From: Nansenia antarctica
Taxonomy: Eukaryota > Chordata > Actinopteri > Argentiniformes > Microstomatidae
Assembly: GCA_963989245.1 (NCBI GenBank)
Contig: OZ022347.1
Coordinates: 243,544 to 307,543, forward strand
DNA: 64,000 nucleotides
Direction: 5' to 3'
Part shown: positions 1-11,123 of the stretch, in pieces
How the letters are laid out: each line of letters starts with the position of its first letter
How positions within the stretch are numbered: the first letter of the stretch is position 1
Program-made: the position numbers and the translations under genes
Notes under the pieces: model-generated
Databases searched by the model: none
Told to the model about the DNA's origin: nothing
The model's input: only the letters and a program-made list of their open reading frames with translations

Positions 1-82
1 TTAACAACAGATAACATGAACACATAGAACACAGAGTTAACGAACAAGCACAGGGAACAATTAACACAACAATGATAATGGA
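1..82 (-). repeat. LINE-tail minisatellite remnant (35-bp unit family)
   Basis: The first ~80 bases carry the same phrase (TTAACAACAGATAACATG, then ACACAGAGTTAACGAACA and GGAACAATTAACACA) that ends the long arrays at 29.1-29.58 kb and 46.96-47.64 kb. In those places it lies in the 3' tail of a minus-strand LINE. This copy is cut by the window edge. Confidence 0.8.
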
Positions 83-411
83 TAATGGATGTTAGTAGAT
101 TGTTTGTTTTTTAATTACAATTGAAATTATTTTCCATTTCCACTTCAGCATCAGTTATTCTCCATTGACCCCCCCCCCACCCCCTATTTGGAAAGTATTT
201 TAAATGGATTTTTAGATGATTTGTTTTGAACAATTTTAGATCTAGTTATTAACTTTGAGCTAAATTCCTCTCTGTCCTGAGACAGACTCTCTGTCCTCTC
301 TCTGTCCTCTATCTGTGTCCTCTCTGACCTTAATGGATTTTTAGATGACTTGTTTTGAACCATTTAGATGTAGTTATTAACTCTGAGGTGACTTCCTCTG
401 CGTCCTGACAG

Positions 412-515
412 GGAAGGAGCCCATGAGGTTCCTGCCAGAGGTGGTGGAGAGGAGCCTGCTGTCCCTGCTCCTCATACCAGTTATTGCAGCCGTTGTGTTT
501 CTGTTCGTGTGGAAG
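412..515 (+). CDS. Internal exon: transmembrane segment of a cytokine-like membrane protein
   Basis: A polypyrimidine tract ending TCCTGACAG precedes the exon and GTGAGC follows it. After two phase bases it encodes 34 residues: a short juxtamembrane stretch (KEPMRFLPEVVERS) and a hydrophobic helix (LLSLLLIPVIAAVVFLFVW) closed by Lys. It joins in phase to the exon at 702. A helix ending in W-K at an exon border, then a short basic tail exon, then a long last exon, is the layout of CSF1 and KITLG. The tail looks slightly more CSF1-like (a T-x-x-D-R pattern near the end). That is inference, and another type I membrane protein is possible. The upstream exons lie outside the window. Confidence 0.72.
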
Positions 516-701
516 GTGAGCTGACCTTCGACCCCCAAGGGACTTTGTCAGTTAAGAAGCGTCTGGTAGTCTGAGACGAGTCTGTTGGTGCCGTGCTGTC
601 TGTAGTTAATGTTTTAGACGTTTAACATTGTAACCCTCTCTGTGGTAATGTCGTAATGTTTTTGTTTTGTTTGTGGGTTGTTTCTCTCTCTGTCCCGACA
701 G

Positions 702-815
702 GTTAAAGCCAGGAGGAACCAGACTCCTGAACAACGAGGAGGGGGAGAGGGAGAGGCAGGGCTCTTCACGGGGGCAGACAGGAACACACCCCCACTAGAC
801 ATATCTGAAAAGTAA
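702..815 (+). CDS. Cytoplasmic-tail exon of the same protein, with in-frame stop
   Basis: The acceptor CTCTCTGTCCCGACAG is strong. Thirty-seven codons follow in the phase set by the previous exon and end at TAA (813-815). The peptide begins with a basic membrane stop (VKARR), then a Gly/Glu-rich stretch, then GADRNTPPLDISEK. The stop overlaps a possible donor (AAAA, then GTAAAT at 812). If that donor is used, the message would join the acceptor at 3785 and read 14 further codons to a TGA at 3829, giving a different C-terminus. This protein has two candidate endings that cannot be decided without cDNA. Confidence 0.68.
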   Translation, partial: VKARRNQTPEQRGGGEGEAGLFTGADRNTPPLDISEK

Positions 816-878
816 ATGCCTCTCAAAATTCTCTCCTACTCCAGTATGTGATGATGATGATACTTTTAGGGATCTAAC

Positions 879-1780
879 TGAGCATATCAGCCCAACAGAG
901 CTCTCAGGTCTTCTGCTAGCATATCAGCCCAACAGAGCTCTCAGGTCTTCTGCTAGCATATCAGCCCAATAGAGCTCTCAGGTCTTCTGCTAGCATATCA
1001 GCCCAATAGAGCTCTCAGGTCTTCTGCTAGCATATCAGCCCACTAGAGCTCTCAGGTCTTCTGCTAGCATATCAGCCCAATAGAGCTCTCAGGTCTTCTG
1101 CTAGCATATCAGCCCACTAGAGCTCTCAGGTCTTCTGCTAGCATATCAGCCCAATAGAGCTCTCAGGTCTTCTGCTAGCATATCAGCCCAATAGAGCTCT
1201 CAGGTCTTCTGCTAGCATATCAGCCCAACAGAGCTCTCAGGTCTTCTGCTAGCATATCAGCCCAATAGAGCTCTCAGGTCTTCTGCTAGCATATCAGCCC
1301 AATAGAGCTCTCAGGTCTTCTGCTAGCATATCAGCCCAATAGAGCTCTCAGGTCTTCTGCTAGCATATCAGCCCAACAGAGCTCTCAGGTCTTCTGCTAG
1401 CATATCAGCCCAATAGAGCTCTCAGGTCTTCTGCTAGCATATCAGCCCAATAGAGCTCTCAGGTCTTCTGCTAGCATATCAGCCCAACAGAGCTCTCAGG
1501 TCTTCTGCTAGCATATCAGCCCAATAGAGCTCTCAGGTCTTCTGACGCTGGCTTTCTCTGTGTACCACATGTACAAAAGAAGAGATCTGGTGAGGCTGCA
1601 TTCTCATTTTATGCTCCAGATTGTGTCTCACTGCCAGTTTACATTAGGGATGCAACCTCAGCACATATGTTCAAGTCAAGACTAAAAACCCATCTTTTTA
1701 ATATTGCCTTTAAATGACTAAATAATTATATTATGATTATATAATGATTGGAGCACTTGCAGGAAAAGTGCTATACAAAT

Positions 1781-1827
<47 letters not shown>

Positions 1828-1832
1828 GTAAT
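879..1832 (+). mobile_element. L2-like LINE 3' end, copy 1, with 37-bp array
   Basis: From 1530 the sequence translates as the conserved end of an L2-type ORF2 (RALRSSDAGFLCVPHVQKKR, then FSFYAP, then FKSRLKTHLFNIAFK and stop at about 1718). A short 3' UTR follows (AAAAGTGCTATACAAATAAA) with an (ATT)n tail. The upstream part is replaced by about 17 tandem 37-bp copies of the codons for LAYQPNRALRSS. It sits in the intron between the exons at 702 and 3786. Confidence 0.88.
890..1542 (+). repeat. 37-bp tandem array inside L2 copy 1 (~17 units)
   Basis: The unit starts GCTAGCATATCAGCCCAA and ends GAGCTCTCAGGTCTTCT. Variants differ mainly at one site (CAATAG, CAACAG, CACTAG). Since 37 is not a multiple of three, each extra unit shifts the LINE reading frame. 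The same unit in the same register recurs at 32.3, 36.2, 44.2 and 58.7 kb. Confidence 0.95.
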
Positions 1833-2057
1833 TTTAGATCCTTATGAAAACCTTGTTTTTTGTTTGTTTTATTTATGCCTATTTATAAAGGTGTCAAACA
1901 TGATGTTGATTTATGCATGACTGGACGTATGGATGTATCTGATGCTCATGTTATTGTTTGGGAGGGAGGAATGTGATTGTTGTTTATTGATTCCGTTACA
2001 GGAACAGATTGAACGTCATTGAAACGGTGTAATTCTTCAATCCAATCGGTGAGATTT

Positions 2058-2115
2058 CAATGATTATTGTTATAATACGTTAGACTTATATAGCGCTTTT
2101 CTAGACACTCAAAGG
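2058..2115 (-). mobile_element. Short LINE 3'-tail fragment
   Basis: ATACGTTAGACTTATATAGC and CTAGACACTCAAAG are the reverse complement of the tail of the LINE at 53.64-54.0 kb. Nothing else of the element remains. Confidence 0.6.
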
Positions 2116-2449
2116 TGCTTATTGTTATATTTGGTCACCTTAGATAAAGGCAGACCGCTTAATTCCGCAGAATTCATCTACTTTATTAGATTATTCTTAA
2201 CATGCATGTTTAATTATAGATCTCATTAGGTTGTGATTCACTTGTATGAGACGGCCCTGGTCAACACTTTGGAAGGAAATGGAATGTTCCATTTTGGAGT
2301 TTTGGCAGCAATGTGGAATTGGTGAAGCAGTGAATTGTCTGTCCCAATGCCTTGTGGTAAACAACACCAACAAAACATGTTGCGCTAGATGCGCTAACCC
2401 TAACCCGTTTCACCAATTCCTGATTGCTGCTTTAATGTTCTGTACCATA

Positions 2450-2551
2450 GGCAAGGCAAGGCAAGTTTATTTGTATAGCACATTTCATACAACAGGGGCA
2501 ATTCAATGTGCTTTACATACATTATTTAAAAAATACAGCAATATACAATAA
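2450..2551 (-). mobile_element. LINE 3' tail, first part, interrupted by inserts
   Basis: GGCAAGGCAAGGCAAG is the simple tail. It is followed by GTATAGCACATTTCATACAA and CAATGTGCTTTACATACA. The uninterrupted relative at 56.14-56.50 kb shows that this copy resumes at 3357, so about 800 bp was inserted here. Confidence 0.8.
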
Positions 2552-2565
2552 TTCTATGATTGTAT

Positions 2566-3268
2566 GGGCCCTATTATGCACTTCTTAACTTGCCGTCTTA
2601 AGTGTTAATTAAGACGCACCGCCAGGTTAAGACCTACCGCCACCCTTATTATGCGCTTCATACGCGCTACTGCTATTATGCAGGTGTCCATAGGCGCCCA
2701 CACATAAGACGTAAAACTCCCGTGCATATATTGCTCATTGTGGGAGTGTTCATATGTTAATGAAGTGCACTAGGCGCCCCTGCTATTATGCGATCTGACT
2801 TTGCTCCTAGCGCTAAGAAGTGGTTTGAAAAGTTCTTAAGTTTAGACTTCATGCACGTTTTGAAACACGAGCGCGCCTCCGCGTTTTGCGCATGCATGTG
2901 GGCACACATGAACACGCACGTGGCTCCACGGCAAGACGTCAATTACGGTCACAGTATAAATGCTTTATTTCAGAAGGGAGAGGCAGAGAAGCACGCTGAC
3001 CTCCTTCTTAGGACTTCCATAATAGCATAGCGCTAATGACTCAACGCAGCCGGTTCTTAAAGGGAATGGCACCTGGCACGCTGATTGGGTTGATTGAGAA
3101 GACGCCCAAAACACACCCATGACTAATTTCTTTGCTTAGCGCCGGGTTTTAGGCGCCCACTACCGCACGCATAATAGCAAAGTGGCCTTGACCACGCCTC
3201 CACGTCTTAAGTTTAGATCTACCGCCTCGTCTTATTGCTTAAGACTTATGAAGTGCATAATAGGGCCC
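2566..3268. mobile_element. 703-bp non-autonomous DNA transposon with inverted ends
   Basis: The ends are inverted copies: GGGCCCTATTATGCACTTC at the left and GAAGTGCATAATAGGGCCC at the right. The trinucleotide TAT flanks both sides (2563-2565 and 3269-3271). The interior has further CTATTATGC and GGCGCC motifs in both orientations and no coding frame of note. A 3-bp target duplication would suit the PIF/Harbinger superfamily, but assignment is tentative. Confidence 0.72.
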
Positions 3269-3271
3269 TAT

Positions 3272-3356
3272 ATGTTTTTATCCTGTTGTAAAGCGCTTTG
3301 AGTTGCATTTCATGTACGAAAGACGCTATATAAATAAAGCTTTACTTACTTACTTA
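3272..3356 (+). mobile_element. LINE/SINE-like 3' tail with (TTAC)n end
   Basis: TGTAAAGCGCTTTGAGTTGC, then GACGCTATATAAATAAAG, then TTACTTACTTAC. This is the stem-like tail plus simple repeat seen at the 3' ends of many fish LINEs and SINEs. Confidence 0.6.
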
Positions 3357-3625
3357 CAAGAGGAGCATAGTAAGAAAATAAAAATTACAATGAATTAAAG
3401 CAAATATAAGAAGTTTAAAAACATTTAATAAGACAATAGTTAATGGATAAAAGACATTGATAGAAGTGTTTGTGTTTAATCATAACTGCTGCAAAACATT
3501 ACGTTTTTTTAGCTTGGATTAAAATATTTTTAGGGTTTGGGCCTGTTTGATTTCTTCTTCAGGGAGTTTGTTCCAGGAGCATGCAGCAGCGTGACTGAAA
3601 GCTGCTGCACCTTGTTTTGTTTTCA
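3357..3625 (-). mobile_element. LINE 3' tail, second part
   Basis: It aligns with 56.22-56.50 kb. The end at 3555-3615 (TTCTTCTTCAGGGAGTTTGT, TCCAGGAGCATGCAGCAGCG) is the reverse complement of the C-terminal coding end of a LINE ORF2. Confidence 0.78.
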
Positions 3626-3695
3626 TAGATATTTGTTTACCATAGATATAATACTAGATGGTTAGTAGTTAGTAGTATACACTTAGTAGTATACC

Positions 3696-3715
3696 AGGGT
3701 TAGGGTTAGGGTTAG
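3696..3715 (+). repeat. Short telomere-like (AGGGTT)n tract
   Basis: Just over three AGGGTT units, embedded in a TTAGTAGTTAGT-rich stretch. Confidence 0.85.
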
Positions 3716-5999
3716 TATGGTTAGTAGTTAGTGGTTAGTATACACTCAACACGCATATTCATCCCCCCTCTCTCTTCTTTTCCAGAGGAGTCCAACTGAA
3801 AGAGCAATCAAACAAAACCACACGGAACTGAATTTCTTCCTGACGTCTCTGAGGTGAAAGAATCCTGCTTCTGCTTCCTGTCTAGAAACAGACTTCCTGT
3901 CTGGTGGCTCTGCACCAGAGAATGACATTGCATAGACTCCATGCAGAAAGCTGCCCTGTGAAAATCACTCCTGTCCTGTCATGCATCTGGATAAGGGTGT
4001 TTTTTTTCTTGCAAGAGTATATAAACCACCATGGTTCCACTGTTAAAGGTTGGTGACGGTAAGGCTGGGAGTGTGGTGTACCTTAAGGAAACAATCTGGA
4101 GACTTGAGTATGTCACTTTCGTCGTCATCGAAACTTTAACCTTAACTGTCTTATATGAGCACTCCCCATTGGCACTTTCTGCGTGGGTTTAGCTGGAGTG
4201 TCGTACCCCAGTCGTTCTTCTCAAGAACCGAGGCAGAGAAACATTCAAATGGCTGTCGATTATGAGGACTGAAGCATGAATGACTACCTCTCGCCACCCC
4301 TCACCTTTCACACACTCTTTCAGCAGCTTTCCTCCATCTTCCATTTTTTTTGGTCTGGGTTTCCCGTTGGACGTTTGCCCCCCAAGTACAAATGTTGTAA
4401 TTCATATAAATATTCTCAGATCTTATTCATCTGGTTTGTCTTATGTGTTTTGGCCATGTACTGATGACGTTGTATGATGTATTTATTTATTGACTTGCTC
4501 TGTGTGCTGACAGCATGGTATGTTGCTGCTGTTCTATGATACACCTGACAATTATTCAGCTGATGTTTAGAAATACTGAATGAGCAGGAAATAGGTTTAC
4601 AAGGGCGTATCGAAAGGATTTACCTAACTCATTCATCGGCAATACAAGTCAATACAAAACCAATACCAATAAGCAGTGCATACACATACTGTACTGTCTG
4701 ATTCTCAAGATAGCCATAGAGTGTGCTTTAAACTCAACAACGTATTCAATAACTTCACTCGCAAGTGTCATACAAATAGATTTACTTGTGCTGAATGATG
4801 CGGTAATTGAATGGGAAATGGAGTGTGAGGGTATTTTGTAGAAAGTGTTATTGTACAAAAATGTGCTGCTTTGACTAACTTACATTGAATCCACACGTAC
4901 AGATATTACATAGCACATAATATTAAATGGTAGATCAGGGATGGATAAATCCACAATTATTTAGATTGAAGGTCGGTGAAATCTGAGTGTCGGTTTGTCT
5001 CTCAGTGCACGTGACAGGCAGACTAGACTCATCCACCAGGCCGATGTTCCAGAGATCTCCAATAGCAGATATGTATCAGCTAATATTACTCGACCAGCTC
5101 TGATATATTTACAGCCTATTCACTTAAAGAGATATATTCTGTATTTTGCATGTACACAGCCATATTATAGTTTTAACATTGTGTTAAAGTGGCTTAAGGT
5201 TATGGGGTTAAGATAAGCTGATCTCTAAAAAAAAATCTGTTTGATTAATAGATATGGTTGTCATCGAAAATATCCAAGCAAGATTTCGAATTGTGTTTCA
5301 CAGGGTCATAATTGGCAAGGATCTTTTGTAACCCTAAAATACTGCTCTGCAAAACCAACCTGTTAGCAGAGCATTATGCACACAAGTAGGCTGTCCATTT
5401 ATTTCCAAGTTAACGAAAATAGAAAACATACCACATGGTCTGTGATCTGGTCACACCCCTAGGAGCCTAGGATACAGTAACAAGTTGAGACTGTCTCCAT
5501 CTGTACGATTTCTAAAATCTAAACTGACAGGATCTGTGTTACAGTGTGAGTGTGAGTGTTTTGCTAATAGAGTATACTTTCCTGATCCTGTTAGAACACA
5601 TCCGATGATCCAGAAACGTATCCCTGTAACTAGTATGTGATTTATATTATGAATATTGCTCAAACCGTTATGTGGTATGATTTTTTTGGGGGGGAAACTG
5701 TTTACCTCAACATCAGGTGGTAACGAGAGAGAGAACTCAACTGTACAATGTAAAAAATGTGGCTGTAGTTTCTATAGTAAAACACTGTACGATACAAGTA
5801 AAATACCATACATATGTTTTACAGTACAGTACAGTATTGCATTGTGGGCAAATTCTGACAAAATGGTGAATATTATCCAGTAATGTACTAAATACTATAA
5901 TGCAAACGTACTAATTCGGTCATAGTGTTAGGTACTGCCAGTCAGAGAGCCTATTAGAGGCCTACTTGAACCAACAACCCTGCTGTACAGCAGGGGAAC

Positions 6000-6036
<37 letters not shown>
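6000..6036 (+). repeat. (AAC)n microsatellite
   Basis: About twelve AAC units inside the putative 3' UTR. Confidence 0.95.
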
Positions 6037-7046
6037 ACAGTATCCCGGTAGATATAACGGTAAGTAAGATACAGGAAACAGAATAACCCACGATATAGCC
6101 TTGTGTGTATTATCAATGGCATACACGTAGCCAGAGTGGTGCATATACATATACGGGTAATTGTGGTATAGTTCCTGTGTTCATGTTGCTGTTTCTCACT
6201 TACCTTTATACATATGGGATCGTACGTTGCTCAGCTGTGTGGTTCAGTTTTGGAGGGGTTATTGGTTGGTTGGTTTTAAGTGCTGCACACCTGTGATAAG
6301 TGTATTGAAATGTATGGGGCCTGACATTCCTTACATTATTTTAAGATGTTTGACACTGACCGGTCATCTGTTGATGTTGTTGGCTCGAGTAAAGCTTTGC
6401 CGTTTTAAAAGAGAAGTAGTTTTCTATTCAGTGACACCCTCACACTTCAATGTTAGTGTAGAATGTATAGTTCTTTCTCACTTTATTGTGTTATCTTTGG
6501 GTTACCCCCTTACCCCCTTAACGTTTGCAATGGTTTAAACCTACAATAAAGTCGATAATTTGCTGTAGAAATAAAAAATCTTATTGCTGTAGAAATTGCA
6601 GTAACATAGTTAATAGTCAAAATACAGTCCTGTATTGTAACTCTGAAACAGTGAAAGGTGTATGCTCTAGATCAGACCCACAGGCTTTCTCTTAGATTTG
6701 ATATTTTGTCAACTCCTGGTTTTGTGCCTTGTTTGGAATAATGTGGTTGACTCCATCATGAATGTCTATGATTTTGCTTTTTTAGCAGTGTATGAAATGT
6801 CACACAAAACCCAACAAACATGAAGAACAATCTGATTTCCTGACCATGACCACTCTCTCTTTGATACATTTTGTTTTTGTCCAATGAAACAAAAAACGTG
6901 TTTTTTAAATGTGTTTCCAGACACAGAGTATTGCTTCATCATCCTGATGTAACCTCTGTCTGTTACTTCTATAGTCTTTGTGACGCCCCCAATATTAACT
7001 CTTCTTTTACCTGTTTTCCTACACACCTCATCACCTACATCCAAGT

Positions 7047-7172
7047 TGTTTTAAACACCAGGGCACATTAGTCAGAGCAATAATCCTCTGTTTTAAACAC
7101 CAGGGCACATTAGTCAGAGCAATAATCCTCTGTTTTAAACACCAGGGCACATTAGTCAGAGCAACAATCCTC
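7047..7172 (+). repeat. 42-bp tandem triplication
   Basis: Three copies of a unit containing TTTTAAACACCAGGGCACAT and TAGTCAGAGCAA, nearly identical, in the putative 3' UTR. Confidence 0.9.
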
Positions 7173-7474
7173 TCGTCATCTGAAAAATGTTCATGTTCCC
7201 CCAGAATGCCATGCTTTTATGAAGCACTACTAACTACAGCGAAAAAATGCATTCAACTTCAATTGCGTTCATTTTTTTAGTCCTGTCAGCATGTCATATT
7301 TTAGATGTTTTAAAAAAAAATTGGAAATGGTTCCATTGGTAAATCTGTGTGTTTCATCAAGTGTATTGGGGGGAATTTGCCACTGGGAGTTTTCTGTTAG
7401 AGAAGTGTATTTATTGTGCAATTGATTCTGTTAAAAAAAAGAAAAAAAGGAATATATATATATAGTATATATAT

Positions 7475-8325
7475 ACACATTGCTCAAAGACATTGAGGGA
7501 ACACTTCCAGGATATGCCTCCCCAGACCGTCACCGACCCACCGCCAGACCAGGTCACGGTGGACGATGTTGCAGGCAGCATAACGTTCCCCACGGCGTCT
7601 CCAGACTCTTTCACGTCTGACAGTGTGAACCTGCTCTCATCTGTGGAGAGAACGGGGCGCCAGTGGCGAACCTGCCAGTTCTGGTGTTCTCTGGCAAATG
7701 CCCATCGAGCTGCACGATGCTGGGCTGTGAGCACTAGTCCCTCATGCCACCCTCATGGAGTCTGTTTCTGACAGTTTGGTAGCCAGCTGGAGGTTATTTT
7801 CCTCACACAAAGGAGCAGATATCCGTCCTGCTGCTGGGTTGTTGCCCTTCCACGGCCCTGTCCAGCTCTCCTCGTATAACGGGCCCGTCTCCCAATATCT
7901 CCTCTACACTCTTGAGACTGTGCTGGGAGACACAGCAAACCTTCTTGCGACGGCACGTGTGGATGTGCCATCCTGGAGGAGCTGGACGACCCGTGCAACC
8001 TGGATGGGCTGCAGGTACCACCTCATGCTACCAGTAGTGACAAGGGGCACTAGCAAAATGCTAAACTAGAGAAAAATCAGTCAGGAAGGATAAGGAGAGA
8101 GAAATGGTCTGTGGCCACCACCTGCATAACCATTTCCTGTTTGGGGGTTGTCTTGCTGTTGCCTCTCCTGTCCACCTGTTGTCGCTTTCATTTGCACCAA
8201 TGAAGGTGAAATTCAATCGTTTACGCTTCCTAACTGGACAGATCGATATCCCAGAAGTTTAATTGACTTGGTGTTATACTGTGATGATTATGTGTTCCCT
8301 TAATTTTTTGGAGCAGTGTATACTG
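7475..8325 (-). mobile_element. Internally deleted Tc1-like transposon
   Basis: The outer ends are inverted (CACATTGCTCAAAGACATTG at the left; GGAGCAGTGTATA at the right). On the minus strand 7485-7740 encodes Tc1-like transposase: AQHRAARWAFAREHQNWQ, then a TDESRF catalytic block and VTVWGGISW. The left end jumps straight into the middle of the gene, so most of the transposase is lost, and frameshifts are present. It lies between AT-rich simple repeats, fitting a TA target. Confidence 0.82.
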
Positions 8326-8351
8326 TATATATGTATATATATATGTATATG

Positions 8352-8412
<61 letters not shown>
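8320..8412 (+). repeat. (AT)n / TATATG microsatellite
   Basis: Alternating TATATG and TA units directly after the Tc1-like end. Confidence 0.95.
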
Positions 8413-8413
<1 letters not shown>

Positions 8414-9770
8414 ACATTGGTGTTCATATAGTTCTGAGCAAATGTGACAACAGTATTTTCAACATGAATAGCTGAAAATGCTTGGTGTGATTAAGTGTTG
8501 TTTTGATGTGTAAAAGCTATAAGATAATTTTTTTCATCAAAATAATTGACTTTATATGCGTTGTTGATCAAAATAAACGGAAAGTTTAGACACAAGAGTT
8601 CCTCCTCAATCAGCTGTTGGTTATGTTTGTCTTTCAGAATAAAGGTTTTGCCTCTGCACAAGAACATAACAGTATACCAGTGCCCCAGACAGCATTCAGA
8701 TTAGTGGACAAGTATCTATTGAGAATAGCCACAACAAACTAACAATATGTTAGCTTTTAAAGAGTAAACTTCAAAAGTTTTGCATTTGTTTTTGGGGGTG
8801 TTTTTATTTTAATTTTTTATTTTTATTTGACATATTGTATCGATATCGCAAGTTGAAACAGGTTTAAACTGTGAACAGAAATGTGGTGGCATCCCCCGTT
8901 TTCATTTCTGTCTTAGAGCCCTGTATGGACACACAACCTGTTTCTGTCTGCTCGCACTGGGGAACCACAGCGTTCTTGGTCCCGTGGTGCAGAGAGCACG
9001 AAGCACTGTTCCCAGATCAGCTCCTGTGTGTGTTTGCTGTGATGTTAAGCTGCAATGAGGTGAAACGAGCTGGTCGCTGAGCAGTGAGCCGTGCTTTGGG
9101 TCTCAAGCTGCTTCTGGGTGAAACACAAAAAGGCTCTTAGGCAGGAAGTTGGTCTGGGTGCCAAAAGACAACATCATTGTGGCCCGGTTGAGAGCTGGGC
9201 TAACAACACTCTACTGTATTCTGTATTTTTGTATAAATGTAAACAAACATATATATAAGATATGAATAAAATACACTTATCCAACCTTTTTAGTGTGGTT
9301 GTTTCATATTTGATTCATTTTGTGAAGAGACATTTTAGACATACATGTGCAGACAATCCACTTGCAGAGTCACTAGAATATTGGCAGCTAAATTGACTCA
9401 ACTTCCTCGTACTACACTGCCCTGGTTACAACCCACTAGCAGACCAGATTAGATAACCCAGGTATGCTGCTGTGTTTGCCCAGTATGATGTCTACACATG
9501 ATGTCTATACAGCTATCCAACTAGAACTAGTTTGTGTTTGGCAAGGAACACAGTTTGTAATGTTGGTTTAGAACCCAAAATGCCAAGCTATAATCAGTAG
9601 AGTTCTGAGTTTGCCAAGCCATATACAGTAGAGTTCTCAGTTTGCACACATCAAGAAATCGTCACATTGATGCAAGATGGAAATTGAATGTGAAGCAGAA
9701 TCCCTGAGAACATGTATATATATATATATGTTTGTACCTGGTGCTGAAACAGACAGCAGCTGTTCCAGTC

Positions 9771-9806
9771 ACAGCAGTGTGTTACAGCAGTGTGTTACAG
9801 CAGTGT
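9771..9806 (+). repeat. 13-bp tandem repeat
   Basis: About three copies of CAGCAGTGTGTTA. Confidence 0.8.
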
Positions 9807-9890
9807 GTGTAGTGTGATATCGCTATAGGAGGCTAACACTCTCCATGCCTCTATACCCCTCTGTTCTCGGCTGTTTTCGTGTCTGTCGTT

Positions 9891-10169
9891 TTAAATGCAA
9901 ATGAGCTTCCTCATTCCTTGCAAATGAGGATCATCAAAGATCCCAGCCAGCCCAACCACACCCCAGGCATACGGACTACCTGAGCTGAAGCTCTCTTTAA
10001 TTAATGAATTGCAATTCTTTGGTTTTGTTTCTTTCTGTCTTCCCAGCCTCATAATGGCTTCTTTGGCTTTCTCGTCGGTCCTCATGTAGACAGACTCCAA
10101 CAGCAGAATGTCTCCAAAGGCAAATGTAGATCCTACCATCAATACCAGACATTGACAGCTGTCATACAC
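9891..10169 (-). CDS. Possible 3'-terminal exon on the minus strand, unrecognised
   Basis: On the minus strand the acceptor CTCATCATGTGTGCAG precedes a 92-codon open frame beginning VYDSCQCLVLMVGS and ending in a stop at 9891-9893. It has one hydrophobic stretch (CLVLMVGSTFAFGDILLL) and then a charged region (MRTDEKAKEAIMRLGRQKE). A possible internal donor (AGCTCAG, then GTAGTC) would shorten it. I do not recognise the family. The frame lies in non-repetitive DNA, which is why it is listed. It may be a chance ORF. Confidence 0.22.
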   Translation of the reverse strand: MYDSCQCLVLMVGSTFAFGDILLLESVYMRTDEKAKEAIMRLGRQKETKPKNCNSLIKESFSSGSPYAWGVVGLAGIFDDPHLQGMRKLICI

Positions 10170-10528
10170 CTGCACACATGATGAGACAGAACACACCTGA
10201 CTAACCAGAAACACCTGTCAAGCCTATTGTCCCAATACCATTGGTGCCCTGAAATAGTTGATGTGGCGAAACCAATACACAAATATCCTGGAAATAAAAG
10301 TTGACAATGTATACATTCATACTCATAATACCTGTTACCTTCGAACCACAAATCGTCTTTTTCCCCAGGTACTGTAGTTACTTGATAATTAAATGTAATT
10401 AATTGGCTAGAGAGCTCACCCACCCACCCGGTTTCCAAAAGCGAGAAACCGATCAGAATTGAAAACCAGCAGTGCGGTGGCCCACCTCAATGAGTAGCAC
10501 TGCTAATGCTCAGGATAGCTTACACTGG

Positions 10529-10798
10529 ACAGTATAATGGTCTGACTTATATAGCTATGCCTTATTCCAAAGCGCTTTACAACGGCCTCTCATTCACCCA
10601 TTCACACACACATTCACACACAAATGGCGGCAAGCTACCATGCAAGGCGCCGGCCGGCCCGCTCACTGGGAGCAATTTGGCATTCAGTGTCTTGCCCAAG
10701 GACACTTCGACATGTGGCCAGCCGGGGTTCGAACCGCCGATCTGCTGACCACGCAATCCATTAGACACCGGCTCTACCTCCTGCACCACAGCCGCCCC
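10529..10798 (-). mobile_element. SINE-A, tRNA-derived, single-head copy
   Basis: Read on the minus strand: a box A-like head ending in GGAGGTAGAG, a box B-like GGTTCGAACCCCGG, the body (TGTCGAAGTGTCCTTGGGCA, AGACACTGAA), and an AAAGCGCTTTGGAATAAG tail. The flanks show an imperfect ~28-bp direct repeat containing ATGCTCAGGATA. Confidence 0.85.
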
Positions 10799-11123
10799 TG
10801 AATATGCTCAGGATATGAGCTCACATTGGACGGTGTCTTCATCCAAATTCATATGAGCGGAGTGCTATTGTCTATAAGGGTCAGATAACGGATATATGAC
10901 CGTAGTTCAGTAGGAGAGGATGCGAGGGGTCAGTCATGTACAGGATATGAGGGGAGTTCCCCAGGCGGACCGTTCCATAAATACCCTGAGAGGAAGCTGC
11001 TTCCCCTGGGCTCCGTAAACAGACCAGAAGGAGCTTCTAGGTCCCAGCGCTCTGAGCCTGGTCACCCACACCCCACCCCACAGTCAGGAGCTGCAGCCTT
11101 CCCCCCCTTCCAGCAGACGGACC

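Larger units (their letters stand above)
3786..9290 (+). other. Possible last exon and long 3' UTR of the cytokine-like gene
   Basis: A very good acceptor (CCCCCCTCTCTCTTCTTTTCCAG) ends at 3785. The downstream 5.5 kb is AT-rich and largely unlike the repeats elsewhere, apart from a Tc1-like remnant and simple repeats. A canonical AATAAA at 9265-9270 is followed by a T/GT-rich stretch (CTTTTTAGTGTGGTTGTTT), a plausible cleavage region. Long final exons that are almost all untranslated are known in CSF1 and KITLG. Whether this is one exon, and where transcripts end, is inference. Short ORFs here look like chance. Confidence 0.4.

Noticed and set aside
890..1542. Regular repeats resembling a CRISPR array
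   Set aside because: Units are directly adjacent with no unique spacers, the DNA is eukaryotic, and the unit is L2 coding sequence.
5928..6538. Several short ORFs in the 6-kb region
   Set aside because: They depend on the (AAC)n tract or lie in AT-rich putative 3' UTR without splice or domain support.
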